A stretch of DNA of 64,000 bases from Vibrio profundi (GTDB taxonomy: Bacteria > Pseudomonadota > Gammaproteobacteria > Enterobacterales > Vibrionaceae): NCBI RefSeq assembly GCF_005281835.1, contig NZ_RZIS01000008.1:160720-224719 (forward strand). Direction: 5' to 3'. Each line of letters opens with the position of its first letter. The first letter of the stretch is position 1. The position numbers were made by a program, and so were the translations under genes. The notes below the pieces were generated by a model. The model saw nothing but the letters and a program-made list of their open reading frames with translations. It did not search any database and was not told the origin of the DNA. Positions 54,258 to 63,327 of this stretch are shown here, piece after piece.

Positions 54258-55037
54258 ATGTCACCAGAGACGATATCTTCCCAATTGGATTACGAACTAC
54301 TGCTCGCGCTCGGGATTAACCTTGGCTTGGCTATCTTGTTTTTCTGGTTCGTTATTTTGTTTCTGATGCTAAGAGAACTACGTAAGTTTACTGCCCAGTT
54401 CAAAGCCAAAGAGCTCGGTGAAGAGGAAAGAAAAGAGTATCAAGCCCAACTGGAACTCGCGATTCATGATGCTAACGATAACAGTGAAACCTTAACGGCA
54501 TTAATGCAGATCCAACAAGCACTGGAAAGCCAAATGTCAGCCATTCAAGACTCTCCCGCAGCTCAAAGCGATCAAGACCTAGTGATTATTGATGACCTTA
54601 ATCACAAGCTCTCTAAATCTAAGCTGTTAATCAAAAAGCTCAAAAACGACCTCGATAGCAGCGTCAACAAACTCAGAAAGGCGAAAGTCATCTTGCTCGA
54701 AAAAGACGATACCGTCGAAAGTCTACGTCAGCAAAAAGAAGAAATTGAAAAGCAATTTGAGCACTTAGAACGAGAGTACATCATGATCAGTGAAAACGGC
54801 GGCCTACAGAGTTCAGCACCAGACTTTAGGCAAGAAAAACAAAGGCTGCTCGAAACGATTGAAGACTACAAACACCAATTAGCGGCACAGCCCGGTGCGG
54901 CCGCAGCAGAAGAAGCCAAAGAGCTCAAACAGCAACTGCTCACTTTACAAAAACAGATGCAACATCAAGTTAAAGAGAAAGAGTTCATCGAGAAGCGGTA
55001 TTTAGAATTGGCTGAAAAAGACGGTAAGTCAGACTAA
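54258..55037 (+). CDS. Membrane-anchored coiled-coil protein
   Basis: A 259-residue protein I cannot assign. One membrane helix lies at about 15-40 (LLLALGINLGLAILFFWFVI); almost everything after it is predicted coiled coil (about 45-255), with heptad-like runs such as LIKKLKNDLDSSVNKLRKAK and KQQLLTLQKQMQHQVKEKEF. A short Ala/Pro break (LAAQPGAAAAEE) interrupts it. Topology suggests a cytoplasmic rod tethered to the inner membrane. Divergent from the orphan response regulator, so a functional link is possible. GAGCCGCCAGCATC before the ATG gives a weak ribosome site. Confidence 0.7.
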   Translation: MSPETISSQLDYELLLALGINLGLAILFFWFVILFLMLRELRKFTAQFKAKELGEEERKEYQAQLELAIHDANDNSETLTALMQIQQALESQMSAIQDSPAAQSDQDLVIIDDLNHKLSKSKLLIKKLKNDLDSSVNKLRKAKVILLEKDDTVESLRQQKEEIEKQFEHLEREYIMISENGGLQSSAPDFRQEKQRLLETIEDYKHQLAAQPGAAAAEEAKELKQQLLTLQKQMQHQVKEKEFIEKRYLELAEKDGKSD

Positions 55038-55039
55038 AA

Positions 55040-55071
55040 CGAAAAACCCCAGCAATACGCTGGGGTTTCTT
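55040..55071 (+). terminator. Terminator after the coiled-coil gene
   Basis: AAACCCCAGC / GCTGGGGTTT stem with AATAC loop followed by CTTGTG; weak T tail but a strong stem. Confidence 0.75.
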
Positions 55072-55116
55072 GTGTTTAGACCTTTTGGCCTACGATAGCT
55101 CAAAAGCTCTCGAGCA

Positions 55117-56067
55117 TCACTTCACGCACAATACGTTCAGTAACGAAGTGCCGCGAAGCTGAGTAATATTTCCATTGGTAAATAAGCCCTTTTTCAATCC
55201 GCCCCAATACGGTAGATGCATTGGCCAATCATCTCGCTCCATCACGTTCGATTCGAGCAGGCGCTGCCACTCTTCTTCAGTCGATAGACGCATGTCGACA
55301 TCGAAACACACGAGCTTGGCACTTTCGTAATCTAAACGATTCCAAGGCTTATTGTGCTCCATATAGAATTGATGCTCGTCATCCAATAGGTATGGCACCA
55401 TATACTCACGCCCTGCAACCGTCGCAGACAAGCGCTTTTCAATGGTTAACGTCGCCATTTCTTCCTCTTTAGGGTATGCCTTCTCGGCAAGAACTGGCTT
55501 AGGTTGAGGTTTCATTGCCACCGGCGTTGCCGCTTTCATTGGCTTTTCTGCCATGGCAGGCTTCGAATCGCGCGCCATTGGCTGTTCGGCCATCGACTTC
55601 TTCATCATAGGTTTCTTAGTCACCATACGAATGAAAGCTTCTGGGTACTCTTCTAACGTTCGAACTTGGGAAAGATCACGCTTAGCATCTGGATAGGTGT
55701 TATATGGGCCTATCAAGCAGCGGTAGCCCTTTTGCTCAGGCTTCATCCAAACGTTTGTCGAGATTTTCTGATAAATCGGTTTAGCTTTTTCAAGAGAAAG
55801 TGGTTTGGCGAGCAGGCCACATTGAATCCAAAACAATGAAGAGTCTTGGCTACTGCTAGGAGCGCTATTACCCCATAGCCCTTTGCCGATTGGGCAAGAT
55901 TGTTCTAATACTGGAAGCTGGTTGGAACTGGCTTGGGTGGCGTCGCACAGGAATGACTCAGCATTCACTTGGCTAGCAAATAACACCGACAGAGCCATGA
56001 GTCCAAAGCGATAACGCATGAACCGCTTATAACATGATCCTGAAATTTTACTCATTTTCATACTCAT
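55117..56067 (-). CDS. Secreted SPOR-like protein
   Basis: A protein of about 316 residues with an N-terminal signal sequence (RFGLMALSVLFASQVNA) inside a longer start region; ATGs at 56067, 56061, 56055 and 56019 are all possible and none has a strong ribosome site. After the signal, the part with CGLLAKPLSLEKAKPIYQKI and YRCLIGPYNTYPDAKRDLSQV looks like a SPOR (peptidoglycan-binding) repeat. Residues about 150-200 are a low-complexity Lys/Pro/Met/Ala linker (SMAEQPMARDSKPAMAEKPM). The C-terminal domain has two cysteines and no name I know. Periplasmic, possibly cell-wall associated. Confidence 0.65.
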   Translation of the reverse strand: MSMKMSKISGSCYKRFMRYRFGLMALSVLFASQVNAESFLCDATQASSNQLPVLEQSCPIGKGLWGNSAPSSSQDSSLFWIQCGLLAKPLSLEKAKPIYQKISTNVWMKPEQKGYRCLIGPYNTYPDAKRDLSQVRTLEEYPEAFIRMVTKKPMMKKSMAEQPMARDSKPAMAEKPMKAATPVAMKPQPKPVLAEKAYPKEEEMATLTIEKRLSATVAGREYMVPYLLDDEHQFYMEHNKPWNRLDYESAKLVCFDVDMRLSTEEEWQRLLESNVMERDDWPMHLPYWGGLKKGLFTNGNITQLRGTSLLNVLCVK

Positions 56068-56148
56068 CACTCTAAATCTTCGAGAGAGAAATTATTATCG
56101 ACCCCTTGTCGATAAAAGATGAATTCCGTTCTTCCTTAAACTATAAGC

Positions 56149-56181
56149 AAAAAAAGAGCCGTAATTGCTTACGACTCTTAG
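56149..56181 (-). terminator. Terminator of the peptide ABC operon
   Basis: Minus strand: AAGAGTCGTAAGCAATTACG / GCTCTTTTTTT; stem AGAGxCGTAA / TTACGxCTCT with one mismatch, then a T run, 40 bases past the last permease gene. Confidence 0.85.
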
Positions 56182-56219
56182 TTTAGAGAGTTTTTTGATT
56201 GAAAATCAATTGCCTCTGA

Positions 56220-57158
56220 TCACCCTTTGTAAATTTTAGGGTTAAATACGTCGCGTAACCAGTCACCAAGTAGGTTAATAACCAGTACTAATGTCACTAG
56301 AAGTACACCAGGGAATGCAGTGATCCACCACGCGCCTGAGAAAATATAGTTAAAGCCTGTGCTGATTAGTGCACCTAACGATGGTTGGTCTACCGGTAAA
56401 CCTAAACCAAGGAAAGAAAGTGCCGCTTCTGACATGATGGCGTTTGCCACCTGTACTGTCGAAATAACTAAGATTGGCGACAGACAGTTAGGCAGAATAT
56501 GACGGAACATGATACGTGGTGCTTTAAAGCCCATCACACGTGCCGCTTCTACGTATTCTTTTTTCTTCTCTGCCAATACCGATGCACGAATCGTACGCGC
56601 ATACTGAGGCCATTCCGCAATACCGATAATCACCACCAGCATCACTACTGCATATTGCGCATAGAAGTCACTACCGAAGCTCGCTTTGAAAATAGCGGAT
56701 ACGATGATCGCTACCATCATGGTTGAGAACGAGAGCTGGACATCAGCAAAACGCATTAGGAAGCTATCGATACGACCACCGAAGTAACCCGCAGACAAAC
56801 CAATGATGATGCCTAAAAACAGCTGTAAGCCAACCGCAAGGAAGCCAATCGTCAGAGATAAACGAGAGCCGTACAGCATAGTCGAGAAAATATCACGGCC
56901 CTGCTCATCGGTACCAAGAATAAAGCGTTCATCGCCGTCTTCCATCCACGATGGAGGAAGCTCAGAATCCATGATATCGATAGACGTAACATCGTACGGA
57001 TCCGTTGGCGCGATTAGTGGTGCAGCTAATGCCATCACTAAGAAAACGGTAAAGACGGCAAAGCTCACCATTGCGACTTTATCGCGTAAGAAATAGTACA
57101 GAATGTCTGACTTTTTAAAGCGCTCCCAACGGGTTGGAGCTTGAGATACTTGTTCCAT
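56220..57158 (-). CDS. ABC transporter permease, DppC/OppC type
   Basis: A 312-residue inner-membrane permease with about six helices and the ATPase-coupling EAA loop (EAARVMGFKAPRIMFRHILPN). The N-terminal OppC_N region (VAMVSFAVFTVFLVMALAAP) is present. Second permease of a peptide/nickel-type importer; it starts two bases after the upstream permease ends. Last gene of the four-gene operon, followed by a terminator. Confidence 0.9.
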   Translation of the reverse strand: MEQVSQAPTRWERFKKSDILYYFLRDKVAMVSFAVFTVFLVMALAAPLIAPTDPYDVTSIDIMDSELPPSWMEDGDERFILGTDEQGRDIFSTMLYGSRLSLTIGFLAVGLQLFLGIIIGLSAGYFGGRIDSFLMRFADVQLSFSTMMVAIIVSAIFKASFGSDFYAQYAVVMLVVIIGIAEWPQYARTIRASVLAEKKKEYVEAARVMGFKAPRIMFRHILPNCLSPILVISTVQVANAIMSEAALSFLGLGLPVDQPSLGALISTGFNYIFSGAWWITAFPGVLLVTLVLVINLLGDWLRDVFNPKIYKG

Positions 57159-57160
57159 GA

Positions 57161-58138
57161 TTATGCTCCTTTACCTGTAATGTTCACGGTTGGGTTAATC
57201 ACACCGTACAACAAGTCAACAATCGTGTTAGTCACAACGAAAATCAAACCTACAAAGATAACGTAGGCCGTGATAAGTGGTGTATCTACACGGTTAATCG
57301 CTTCTAGGAAAAGGAAACCAGTACCTGGCCACTGGAATACGGTTTCAGTCAGAATGGTGTAAGCCACCATAGTACCAATCTGAACACCACCCACCGTCAG
57401 TACTGGTAGCATGGTATTTTTAAGTGCATGTTGGTAATAGATTTTGTTTAGTGCCAAGCCTTTCGCTTTACCAAACTTGATGTATTCAGAGCTCAGTACT
57501 TCTAGCATTTCAGAACGAACCAAACGAATGAATAGTGGCAACATGATCGATGCTAACGCCACGCTTGGAAGTACTAAGTGTGCTAGGCCATCTAGTGTTA
57601 AGAAACCAGATTCCCAGCCAAACCAGTTGGCGGTTTCACCACGGCCAAACGAAGGTAACCAGCCTAACTCGATAGAGAAAACGTACATCAACATGATTGC
57701 AGTTAAGAAAACCGGTACTGAAATACCGACACTACTGCCAGCCATGACTATCTTGGTGAAAATGCTTTTTGGATGAATCGCTGAATACACGCCCAATGGG
57801 ATAGACAAACAAACGATGATAATTGAGGCACCGAACACCAGTTCGAGTGTCGCCACCAATTTATCCATGATTACGTCCACAGCCGGACGTTTGAAGAAGT
57901 ATGAAGTACCAAGATCACCCTGTAGAGCGGCGCCTACAAAGCGAGAGTATTTTGTAATGAAGGGATCGTTTAGGCCTAGTTCATCACGTAGCGCTTGACG
58001 CTCCGACTCTGAAACCGACTGCCCAACTAACTCACGTAACGGGTCACCCAGGTTATCCTGAATGGCAAACGCCACCAAACTGATCACAAACATCACTATC
58101 AGTGCCTGAAACAGGCGCTTGACCAGAAACGTAAACAT
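57161..58138 (-). CDS. ABC transporter permease, DppB/OppB type
   Basis: A 325-residue inner-membrane permease. N-terminus MFTFLVKRLFQALIVMFVIS is typical of OppB-like proteins; the EAA loop reads KFGKAKGLALNKIYYQHALKN-like near residue 225. Forms the channel with the downstream permease. Separated from the substrate-binding protein gene by a 166-base gap that contains a strong hairpin, which suggests lower expression than the binding protein. Confidence 0.9.
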   Translation of the reverse strand: MFTFLVKRLFQALIVMFVISLVAFAIQDNLGDPLRELVGQSVSESERQALRDELGLNDPFITKYSRFVGAALQGDLGTSYFFKRPAVDVIMDKLVATLELVFGASIIIVCLSIPLGVYSAIHPKSIFTKIVMAGSSVGISVPVFLTAIMLMYVFSIELGWLPSFGRGETANWFGWESGFLTLDGLAHLVLPSVALASIMLPLFIRLVRSEMLEVLSSEYIKFGKAKGLALNKIYYQHALKNTMLPVLTVGGVQIGTMVAYTILTETVFQWPGTGFLFLEAINRVDTPLITAYVIFVGLIFVVTNTIVDLLYGVINPTVNITGKGA

Positions 58139-58262
58139 TCCTTGCCCCTTTTCTATCCATGACTATCGAGTTCAAAGTGAACAAGATAAAACTTTCAGTC
58201 TTTAAAAATGGTACTCAACCCGACTGAAGATAGGCCAAGTACCAAAACTTAATTGGTCTAGC

Positions 58263-58296
58263 GAGTCTTGAGCCTCATCACGAAGGCTCAAGACTA
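58263..58296 (-). other. Intercistronic hairpin after the substrate-binding protein gene
   Basis: AGTCTTGAGCCT / AGGCTCAAGACT perfect 12-bp stem with an eight-base loop (58264-58295), nine bases downstream of the binding-protein stop codon (minus strand). There is no T tail. Such hairpins protect upstream mRNA against 3' exonucleases and give binding proteins higher levels than their permeases. Confidence 0.7.
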
Positions 58297-58304
58297 TGGC
58301 TAAA

Positions 58305-59858
58305 TTATTTTACTACTAGGTCGCCGAAGTAAGGCATAACCATTGGGTTTACTACTGCTGCTGCACCTACGTTAGACTTTGCGCCCCATGCTTCACTTTG
58401 CCAGTGTAGTGGTACGAATGCTGCGTCTTGGTAAAGTGTTGCTTCAACGCCTTTCAGCATTTCAGAACGCTTAGCAGGGTCAGTTTCAGTGTTAGAAGCT
58501 TCTACTACTGAATCCATTGCTGCATTTGAGTAGTGACCACAGTTGTACTGACCACGACCAGTTTCTTCGTTACGAGTCATTGTTAGGAACTCGTTGAAGT
58601 TCGCTGAATCTTCAGTATCTGAGTGCCAGCCGATCATCATCATGTCTGCTGCACATAGGTCAAACTCAGGCCAGTATTGCGCTTTAGGCATTGTCTTAAG
58701 GTCAACTTTGATACCAATCTTAGACAGCATAGCTGCAGATGCTTGAGCAACTTTCGCATCGTTCACGTAACGGTTGTTTGGTGCCATCATTGTTAGCGTG
58801 AAGCCATCCGCGTAACCCGCTTCTTTCATCAGCTCTTTTGCTTTCTTAAGATCGTAACGTGGCACTAGCTCCTCGTTGTGACCTGCGTAGCCAGTTGGGC
58901 TCTGTTGACCAGCTGCTGTCGCGAAGCCTTTCATGATCTTCTTAACGATACCTTCGTTGTTGATTGCGTGAACAATCGCCTGACGAACGCGAACATCTTT
59001 CAGCGCTTCATTGCTGTTTTGGTTCATTTGGAACGTGATGATACGAGTACCAGGTAGTGTTACTAGATCAATACCTTTCGCATTCTTAACACGCTTGTGA
59101 TCGTTTGGTGCAACTGGGTGGATCATATCCACGTCGCCAGAAAGAAGTGCTGCAACACGTGTTGCGTCTTCTTTGATTGGAACCAGTGTTAGTTTGTCAA
59201 CGTTACCGTCAGACTTGGTATCCCAGTAGCCGTCAAAACGTTCAAATTCTACTTTTACGCCTTGCTCACGCTGAGTCACGATGAATGGACCAGTACCAGA
59301 AACGTTAGTTGAAGCGAACGAGTTACCGTGCTTAACCACTTCTGATTTATCTGTACCTTCAGCTGTCTTACCCGTGTAGAACTTGCTGTCCATTGGGAAG
59401 ATGTAAGTAGCGGTTTGAAGTACTAGTGGGTAAGCCGCTTTAGAAATTAGCTCAACCGTGTAGTCGTCCACTTTCACCATTTTTTCGTACGGTGCGAAGA
59501 TCGCTTTAAAGTCTGGTGAGTTTTGTAGGCGGTTGAACGTCCAAATAACGTCGTCTGCACTTAGTTCGTTACCAGAGTGGAATTTCACACCTTTGCGAAG
59601 GTTAAAGCGGAAAGTCGTTTCATCAACACGTTCCCAGCTTTCTGCGATACGTGCTTCAAAGTCCATCTCTTGAGTGAAACGTACTAGAGGGTCAAACACC
59701 ATGTGAGACATTTGCAGTGTGCCGCCTGATAGCTGCTCATGCGGGTCAAGTGATACTGGGTCAGCTGCGTAGCCAACGGTAATATCTGCTGCTGCTGCAC
59801 TAAAGCTTAGGCCAGCTGCCATCAAAGCTACTGCTAATTTGCTTTTCATGGTTTTCAT
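58305..59858 (-). CDS. ABC transporter substrate-binding protein, peptide/nickel family (SBP_bac_5)
   Basis: A 517-residue periplasmic binding protein of the DppA/OppA/NikA family. Signal peptide about 1-23 (KSKLAVALMAAGLSFSAAAA). Family blocks: DPVSLDPHEQLSGGT, FRFNLRKGVKFHSGNELSADDV and NVSGTGPFIV. Probable ligand: peptides or a related oligomer; not determinable by eye. AAGGAG lies eight bases before the ATG. Second gene of the operon (ATPase, binding protein, two permeases). Confidence 0.92.
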   Translation of the reverse strand: MKTMKSKLAVALMAAGLSFSAAAADITVGYAADPVSLDPHEQLSGGTLQMSHMVFDPLVRFTQEMDFEARIAESWERVDETTFRFNLRKGVKFHSGNELSADDVIWTFNRLQNSPDFKAIFAPYEKMVKVDDYTVELISKAAYPLVLQTATYIFPMDSKFYTGKTAEGTDKSEVVKHGNSFASTNVSGTGPFIVTQREQGVKVEFERFDGYWDTKSDGNVDKLTLVPIKEDATRVAALLSGDVDMIHPVAPNDHKRVKNAKGIDLVTLPGTRIITFQMNQNSNEALKDVRVRQAIVHAINNEGIVKKIMKGFATAAGQQSPTGYAGHNEELVPRYDLKKAKELMKEAGYADGFTLTMMAPNNRYVNDAKVAQASAAMLSKIGIKVDLKTMPKAQYWPEFDLCAADMMMIGWHSDTEDSANFNEFLTMTRNEETGRGQYNCGHYSNAAMDSVVEASNTETDPAKRSEMLKGVEATLYQDAAFVPLHWQSEAWGAKSNVGAAAVVNPMVMPYFGDLVVK

Positions 59859-59959
59859 TGCATAACTCCTTCATGCGGGAATCCAGATCCCTAGTTGTTG
59901 TATTTGCGTCTGTTATATTTTTCAAGCACTGCCGTTGTTTCTAGCCAACTTGAAAGTTG

Positions 59960-61687
59960 TTATACCGCAGCTTTTTCCGCTGCTGCATCTTCTCGTAAGC
60001 CTGTAAATTCAGGCATTAAAGAAATCAGTTGCTTACTGTATTCATGTTGTGGTGTTTTGAATAACTGCTCAGTTGGGGCGACTTCCAGTAACGTCCCCAT
60101 TTGCATTACACCCACGCGATCACACATCTGACGGATAACCGGCAAATCGTGACTGATGAACAACATGGTTAGGTTTAATTCGTCTTGCAGGTCTTTCAGC
60201 AGGTTCAAGATTTGCGCTTGAACGGATACATCCAGAGCTGAAGTTGGTTCGTCACAAATAAGTAGACGAGGGCGAGTTGCCAATGCACGAGCGATAGAAA
60301 TACGCTGACGCTGACCACCCGAGAATTCATGCGGGTATTTCATACCAGCCATTTTTCCAAGACCAACGTGATCCAATAGGTCGTGAACAATCTGACGAGT
60401 TTCATTTTCATTGCGAGTTAGCTTGTGGAAGCGAATTGGCTCGGCAATGATATCGAAGATCTTCATACGTGGGTTCATCGACGTATACGGGTTTTGGAAT
60501 ACCATCTGCATTTGACGACGCATAGGGCGACGTTCTTTTTCAGATTTCAAACCCGTTAGGTCTACACCTTCAAACGTTACTTTGCCCGAGTTAGGTGCAT
60601 ATAAGCCAGCAATCACACGAGCGATGGTCGATTTACCTGATCCTGACTCGCCGACTAAACCAAAGGTTTCACCTTCGTGCACTTCAAAGCTGACGTTATT
60701 TGATGCTTGAACGTACTCACGACGGCTTTCAAAGAAAGAGTCTTTCGTTGTGAAACGTAGGTTTACGTTTTCAACATTCAATAATGGACCTGTGTAATCA
60801 CGGTGATCTTGGCTTTGACCTAACCAGTGATTTTTCACATCTAGCGGTTCCATCTCGTGTGCTTCTTCGATGTAACTCACCAGAGGGAAGCGATCCAATT
60901 TACGGTCCGAACGAGGAACCGCTGATATTAGGCTGTGTGTATATGGGTGTTCTGGCGTACCAAGTACTTTCGCAGTTGGGCCAAACTCAACCAAATCACC
61001 ACGGTACATTACCGCTACGCGATCAGTGACGTTAGAGACCACACCCATATCGTGGGTTACCAACATACAACCAACGTTTTTCTTAATACATAGGTCGCGA
61101 ATCAAACCTAATATCTGGTCTTGGATGGAAACATCCAGTGCCGTTGTAGGTTCATCGGCAATAATAAGATCAGGTTCACCCGCTAATGCAATCGCAATCA
61201 CCACACGCTGACGCATGCCGCCAGAGAACTGGTGTGGATACTGTTTTAAACGGTTTTCTGGTTGTGGGATGCCCACTTGGTTCATTAGATCTAATGAACG
61301 TTGATATGCTTCTTCGTCAGAAACCTTCATATTGGCATGAATAGTTTCTTTTAACTGCTGCTCTACAGTGAATAGAGGGTTAAGAGAAGTCATTGGGTCT
61401 TGGAAAATAAATCCAATTTTCGACCCGCGCACGCTGCGCATTTCTTCTGGTGTTAATCCAGAAACTTTCTCACCATCTAGGAATACTTCACCACTTGCAA
61501 TGCGCCCAGGAGGGCTCAACAAGTCAATAACGGCATTACCTACCGTCGATTTACCCGCACCAGATTCACCTACAACTCCGACAATTTCACCACGTTCAAT
61601 ATTGAACGACAGCGATTTAACCGCGGCATGAACCCCATGACGAGATGGATATTCGATACGAAGATTTTTAACTTCTAAAAGTGACAT
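59960..61687 (-). CDS. ABC transporter, fused dual ATP-binding protein
   Basis: A 575-residue ATPase joining two nucleotide-binding domains, equivalent to DppD plus DppF in one chain. First half: Walker A GESGAGKSTVGNA, signature FSGGMRQR, Walker B LIIADEPTTALD. Second half: GESGSGKSTIARV, FSGGQRQR, LLICDEPTSALD. Each half ends in the oligopeptide/dipeptide extension (PEHPYTHSLI and PQHEYSKQLI). First gene of the operon, on a transcript that starts in the long AT-rich gap upstream. Confidence 0.93.
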   Translation of the reverse strand: MSLLEVKNLRIEYPSRHGVHAAVKSLSFNIERGEIVGVVGESGAGKSTVGNAVIDLLSPPGRIASGEVFLDGEKVSGLTPEEMRSVRGSKIGFIFQDPMTSLNPLFTVEQQLKETIHANMKVSDEEAYQRSLDLMNQVGIPQPENRLKQYPHQFSGGMRQRVVIAIALAGEPDLIIADEPTTALDVSIQDQILGLIRDLCIKKNVGCMLVTHDMGVVSNVTDRVAVMYRGDLVEFGPTAKVLGTPEHPYTHSLISAVPRSDRKLDRFPLVSYIEEAHEMEPLDVKNHWLGQSQDHRDYTGPLLNVENVNLRFTTKDSFFESRREYVQASNNVSFEVHEGETFGLVGESGSGKSTIARVIAGLYAPNSGKVTFEGVDLTGLKSEKERRPMRRQMQMVFQNPYTSMNPRMKIFDIIAEPIRFHKLTRNENETRQIVHDLLDHVGLGKMAGMKYPHEFSGGQRQRISIARALATRPRLLICDEPTSALDVSVQAQILNLLKDLQDELNLTMLFISHDLPVIRQMCDRVGVMQMGTLLEVAPTEQLFKTPQHEYSKQLISLMPEFTGLREDAAAEKAAV

Positions 61688-62185
61688 TACCAGACCTCTA
61701 CTGCTTCGGCAGCTTTCTGCCCTGTCTGCAAAATTGAATCCATTCTTACCAGAATAATGTTCTGATATTTTATACGGCCATCAATTTGGCAAAAAATTCA
61801 CAGAAAAGCAACATATATAGTATAAAAAGTCGATATCAGGCCATTTACAAGGCAAAACACCGCATAAATATTCAACAACAAAGCATAATTAGAGCCACAC
61901 AAACCTCACACCATATGCAACTAAACCTTTGAATTGTCAGGTTTGTATCGAGTTATATAGCGAATTCTGGTGCTTTTACATCACTAATCATCTAAATCGT
62001 GAATAAACATATTTATTCCACCTTACAATTAACATATTAGAAACATGCACCAACCATAAGTTAAATAACAACACGATCAACCATAATAACAACCAATCAT
62101 TAGGTTATATTTCCAATAAAAAGCCGACATACAAAATCAAACACCAATAAAAACAGCCACGTGATATCAGCCGCACCTCATAAGA

Positions 62186-62216
62186 AAGTATTACAAATCA
62201 GCATATTGTAATACTT
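62186..62216. repeat. Perfect 11-bp inverted repeat
   Basis: AAGTATTACAA, nine bases, TTGTAATACTT. No T run follows on the plus strand; on the minus strand TTTCTT follows, so it could be a weak terminator or an operator. Confidence 0.5.
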
Positions 62217-62351
62217 ACGTCGTAGAGCTCGTGCTACATACTTTTATACGTATCTGTCATCGATTTACAGGCCACTCAGCCCCACTTTTGACCCGCCAAG
62301 ATCACCTGCAAGAAAAGTTATGCAAAAAGAGCTTATTTAACGTAGTTCAAA

Positions 62352-62392
62352 TAAAAAAAAGCCCCAATATCAAATATTGAAGCTATGGAGTA
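62352..62392 (-). terminator. Terminator-like hairpin, minus strand
   Basis: Minus strand: AGCTTCAATATTTGATATTG then GGGCTTTTTTTT; stem AGCxxCAATAT / ATATTGxxGCT with mismatches, then eight T. It could end a leftward transcript from the tRNA side. Confidence 0.5.
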
Positions 62393-62500
62393 GATCACGT
62401 TCAACTTTCTAAAACTGAGGTTAAAACATTCTCAAGGTCACGAATCAGCGATATAAAAGAAGCAGAAAAAGAAACATCAGGCAGTCAATACGCCTTATAA

Positions 62501-62647
62501 ATGATGAACATTGAACCTAGGGAACAAGAAGAAAGGTATACAGAGCGCGAAATCGATCAGCAGGCCAGACGAGCCGGTGATATCTTGTTAGGCACCAAGG
62601 CCCCAGTTCGACAATGCGAGCCCCTTAAGCCTAAGCAGCAGTCGTAA
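62501..62647 (+). CDS. Doubtful 48-residue ORF
   Basis: ATGATG... to TAA, giving MMNIEPREQEERYTEREIDQ, then QARRAGDILLGTKAPVRQCE and PLKPKQQS. Composition is charged and protein-like, unlike the AT-rich surroundings, and GC content is clearly higher here. But there is no Shine-Dalgarno and I recognise no family. It may be a small gene or the remnant of a larger one. Confidence 0.35.
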   Translation: MMNIEPREQEERYTEREIDQQARRAGDILLGTKAPVRQCEPLKPKQQS

Positions 62648-62889
62648 ACCTCTCACAGCTCAAACGAAAAATGTCTCCGCCTTTAAGTCCTGTCTTCTTA
62701 TAGTCAACGAGTGAAGCACTCAACTTAAACATTCAACGAATAAGTATCTAGCTTCCAAGTAAGCATAAAATCATAAACTTGGTTACTTCTCAGCTAGGTG
62801 ACAATTTAAGCTTTTAATAATTGCTGCAAAGAAGCAATTAAGCTGGGGATACATTAGCTAGTGCTCCAAGCACCGTAGGCCATACAACT

Positions 62890-63180
62890 TATCTAAATTC
62901 CACATGTAAAAGGCTCATCATTTCTGACGTGAACGGCTAGTTGGGGTTTTCTTAAATACTCAATGAAGAGGAACTTGATGTGACTAGGCTTCTATCAGGC
63001 TAGCAACCTATATCACGACCTTCTGGTTCCAAGTTATTTAAAACTCTAGATGTAAAAAAACCGTCATTTCTGACGCGGACGGCTAGTTGAGGTTTTCTTG
63101 TAGTGGTCGGTGAAGAAGAATTAGATCGGACTGGCGTTCCACCGGGCTGGCGATTCAGCCTGCAACCTTCTGTGGTTCCA
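62890..63180 (-). pseudogene. Two decayed tRNA-Pro/terminator repeat units
   Basis: Two degenerate copies of the unit formed by the intact tRNA-Pro (63241-63317) and its terminator. Copy B (about 63030-63175) keeps CTCTAGATGTAAAAAA, CCGTCATTTCTGACG, and then TAGTGGTCGGTGAAGA, the last being the 3' end of tRNA-Pro including CCA, after which the match is lost. Copy A (about 62885-63028) keeps CACATGTAAAAGGCTCATCA, TTTCTGACG and AATGAAGAGGA. A and B share a segment (ACGGCTAGTTGxGGTTTTCTT) absent from the intact unit. They cannot fold as tRNAs. Confidence 0.65.
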
Positions 63181-63203
63181 AATTATCTAAAACTCTAGAT
63201 GTA

Positions 63204-63231
63204 AAAAAGCCCCGTCATTTCTGACGAGGCT
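63204..63231 (-). terminator. Terminator of the tRNA operon
   Basis: Minus strand: GCCTCGTCA / TGACGGGGC with GAAA loop followed by TTTTTT, about ten bases after the last tRNA-Pro. Confidence 0.88.
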
Positions 63232-63240
63232 TTCTTATAG

Positions 63241-63317
<77 letters not shown>

Positions 63318-63327
63318 ACAAAATTAA

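Larger units (their letters stand above)
61688..62880. other. Long AT-rich intergenic region upstream of the ABC operon
   Basis: About 1.2 kb without a convincing gene. Seen in it: dyad GAATAAA-CATA-TTTATTC at 62001-62018; a perfect 11-bp inverted repeat AAGTATTACAA / TTGTAATACTT at 62186-62196 and 62206-62216; a minus-strand terminator-like hairpin at 62352-62392; and one 48-codon ORF at 62501-62647. The stretch 62750-62880 has short tRNA- and terminator-like scraps. The ABC operon promoter must lie near 61700-61800, but no consensus is clear. Confidence 0.5.

Noticed and set aside
62890..63180. CRISPR-like or mobile-element repeats
   Set aside because: The repeat units are of tRNA/terminator origin, few and degenerate, with no spacers, no transposase and no attachment-site duplication.
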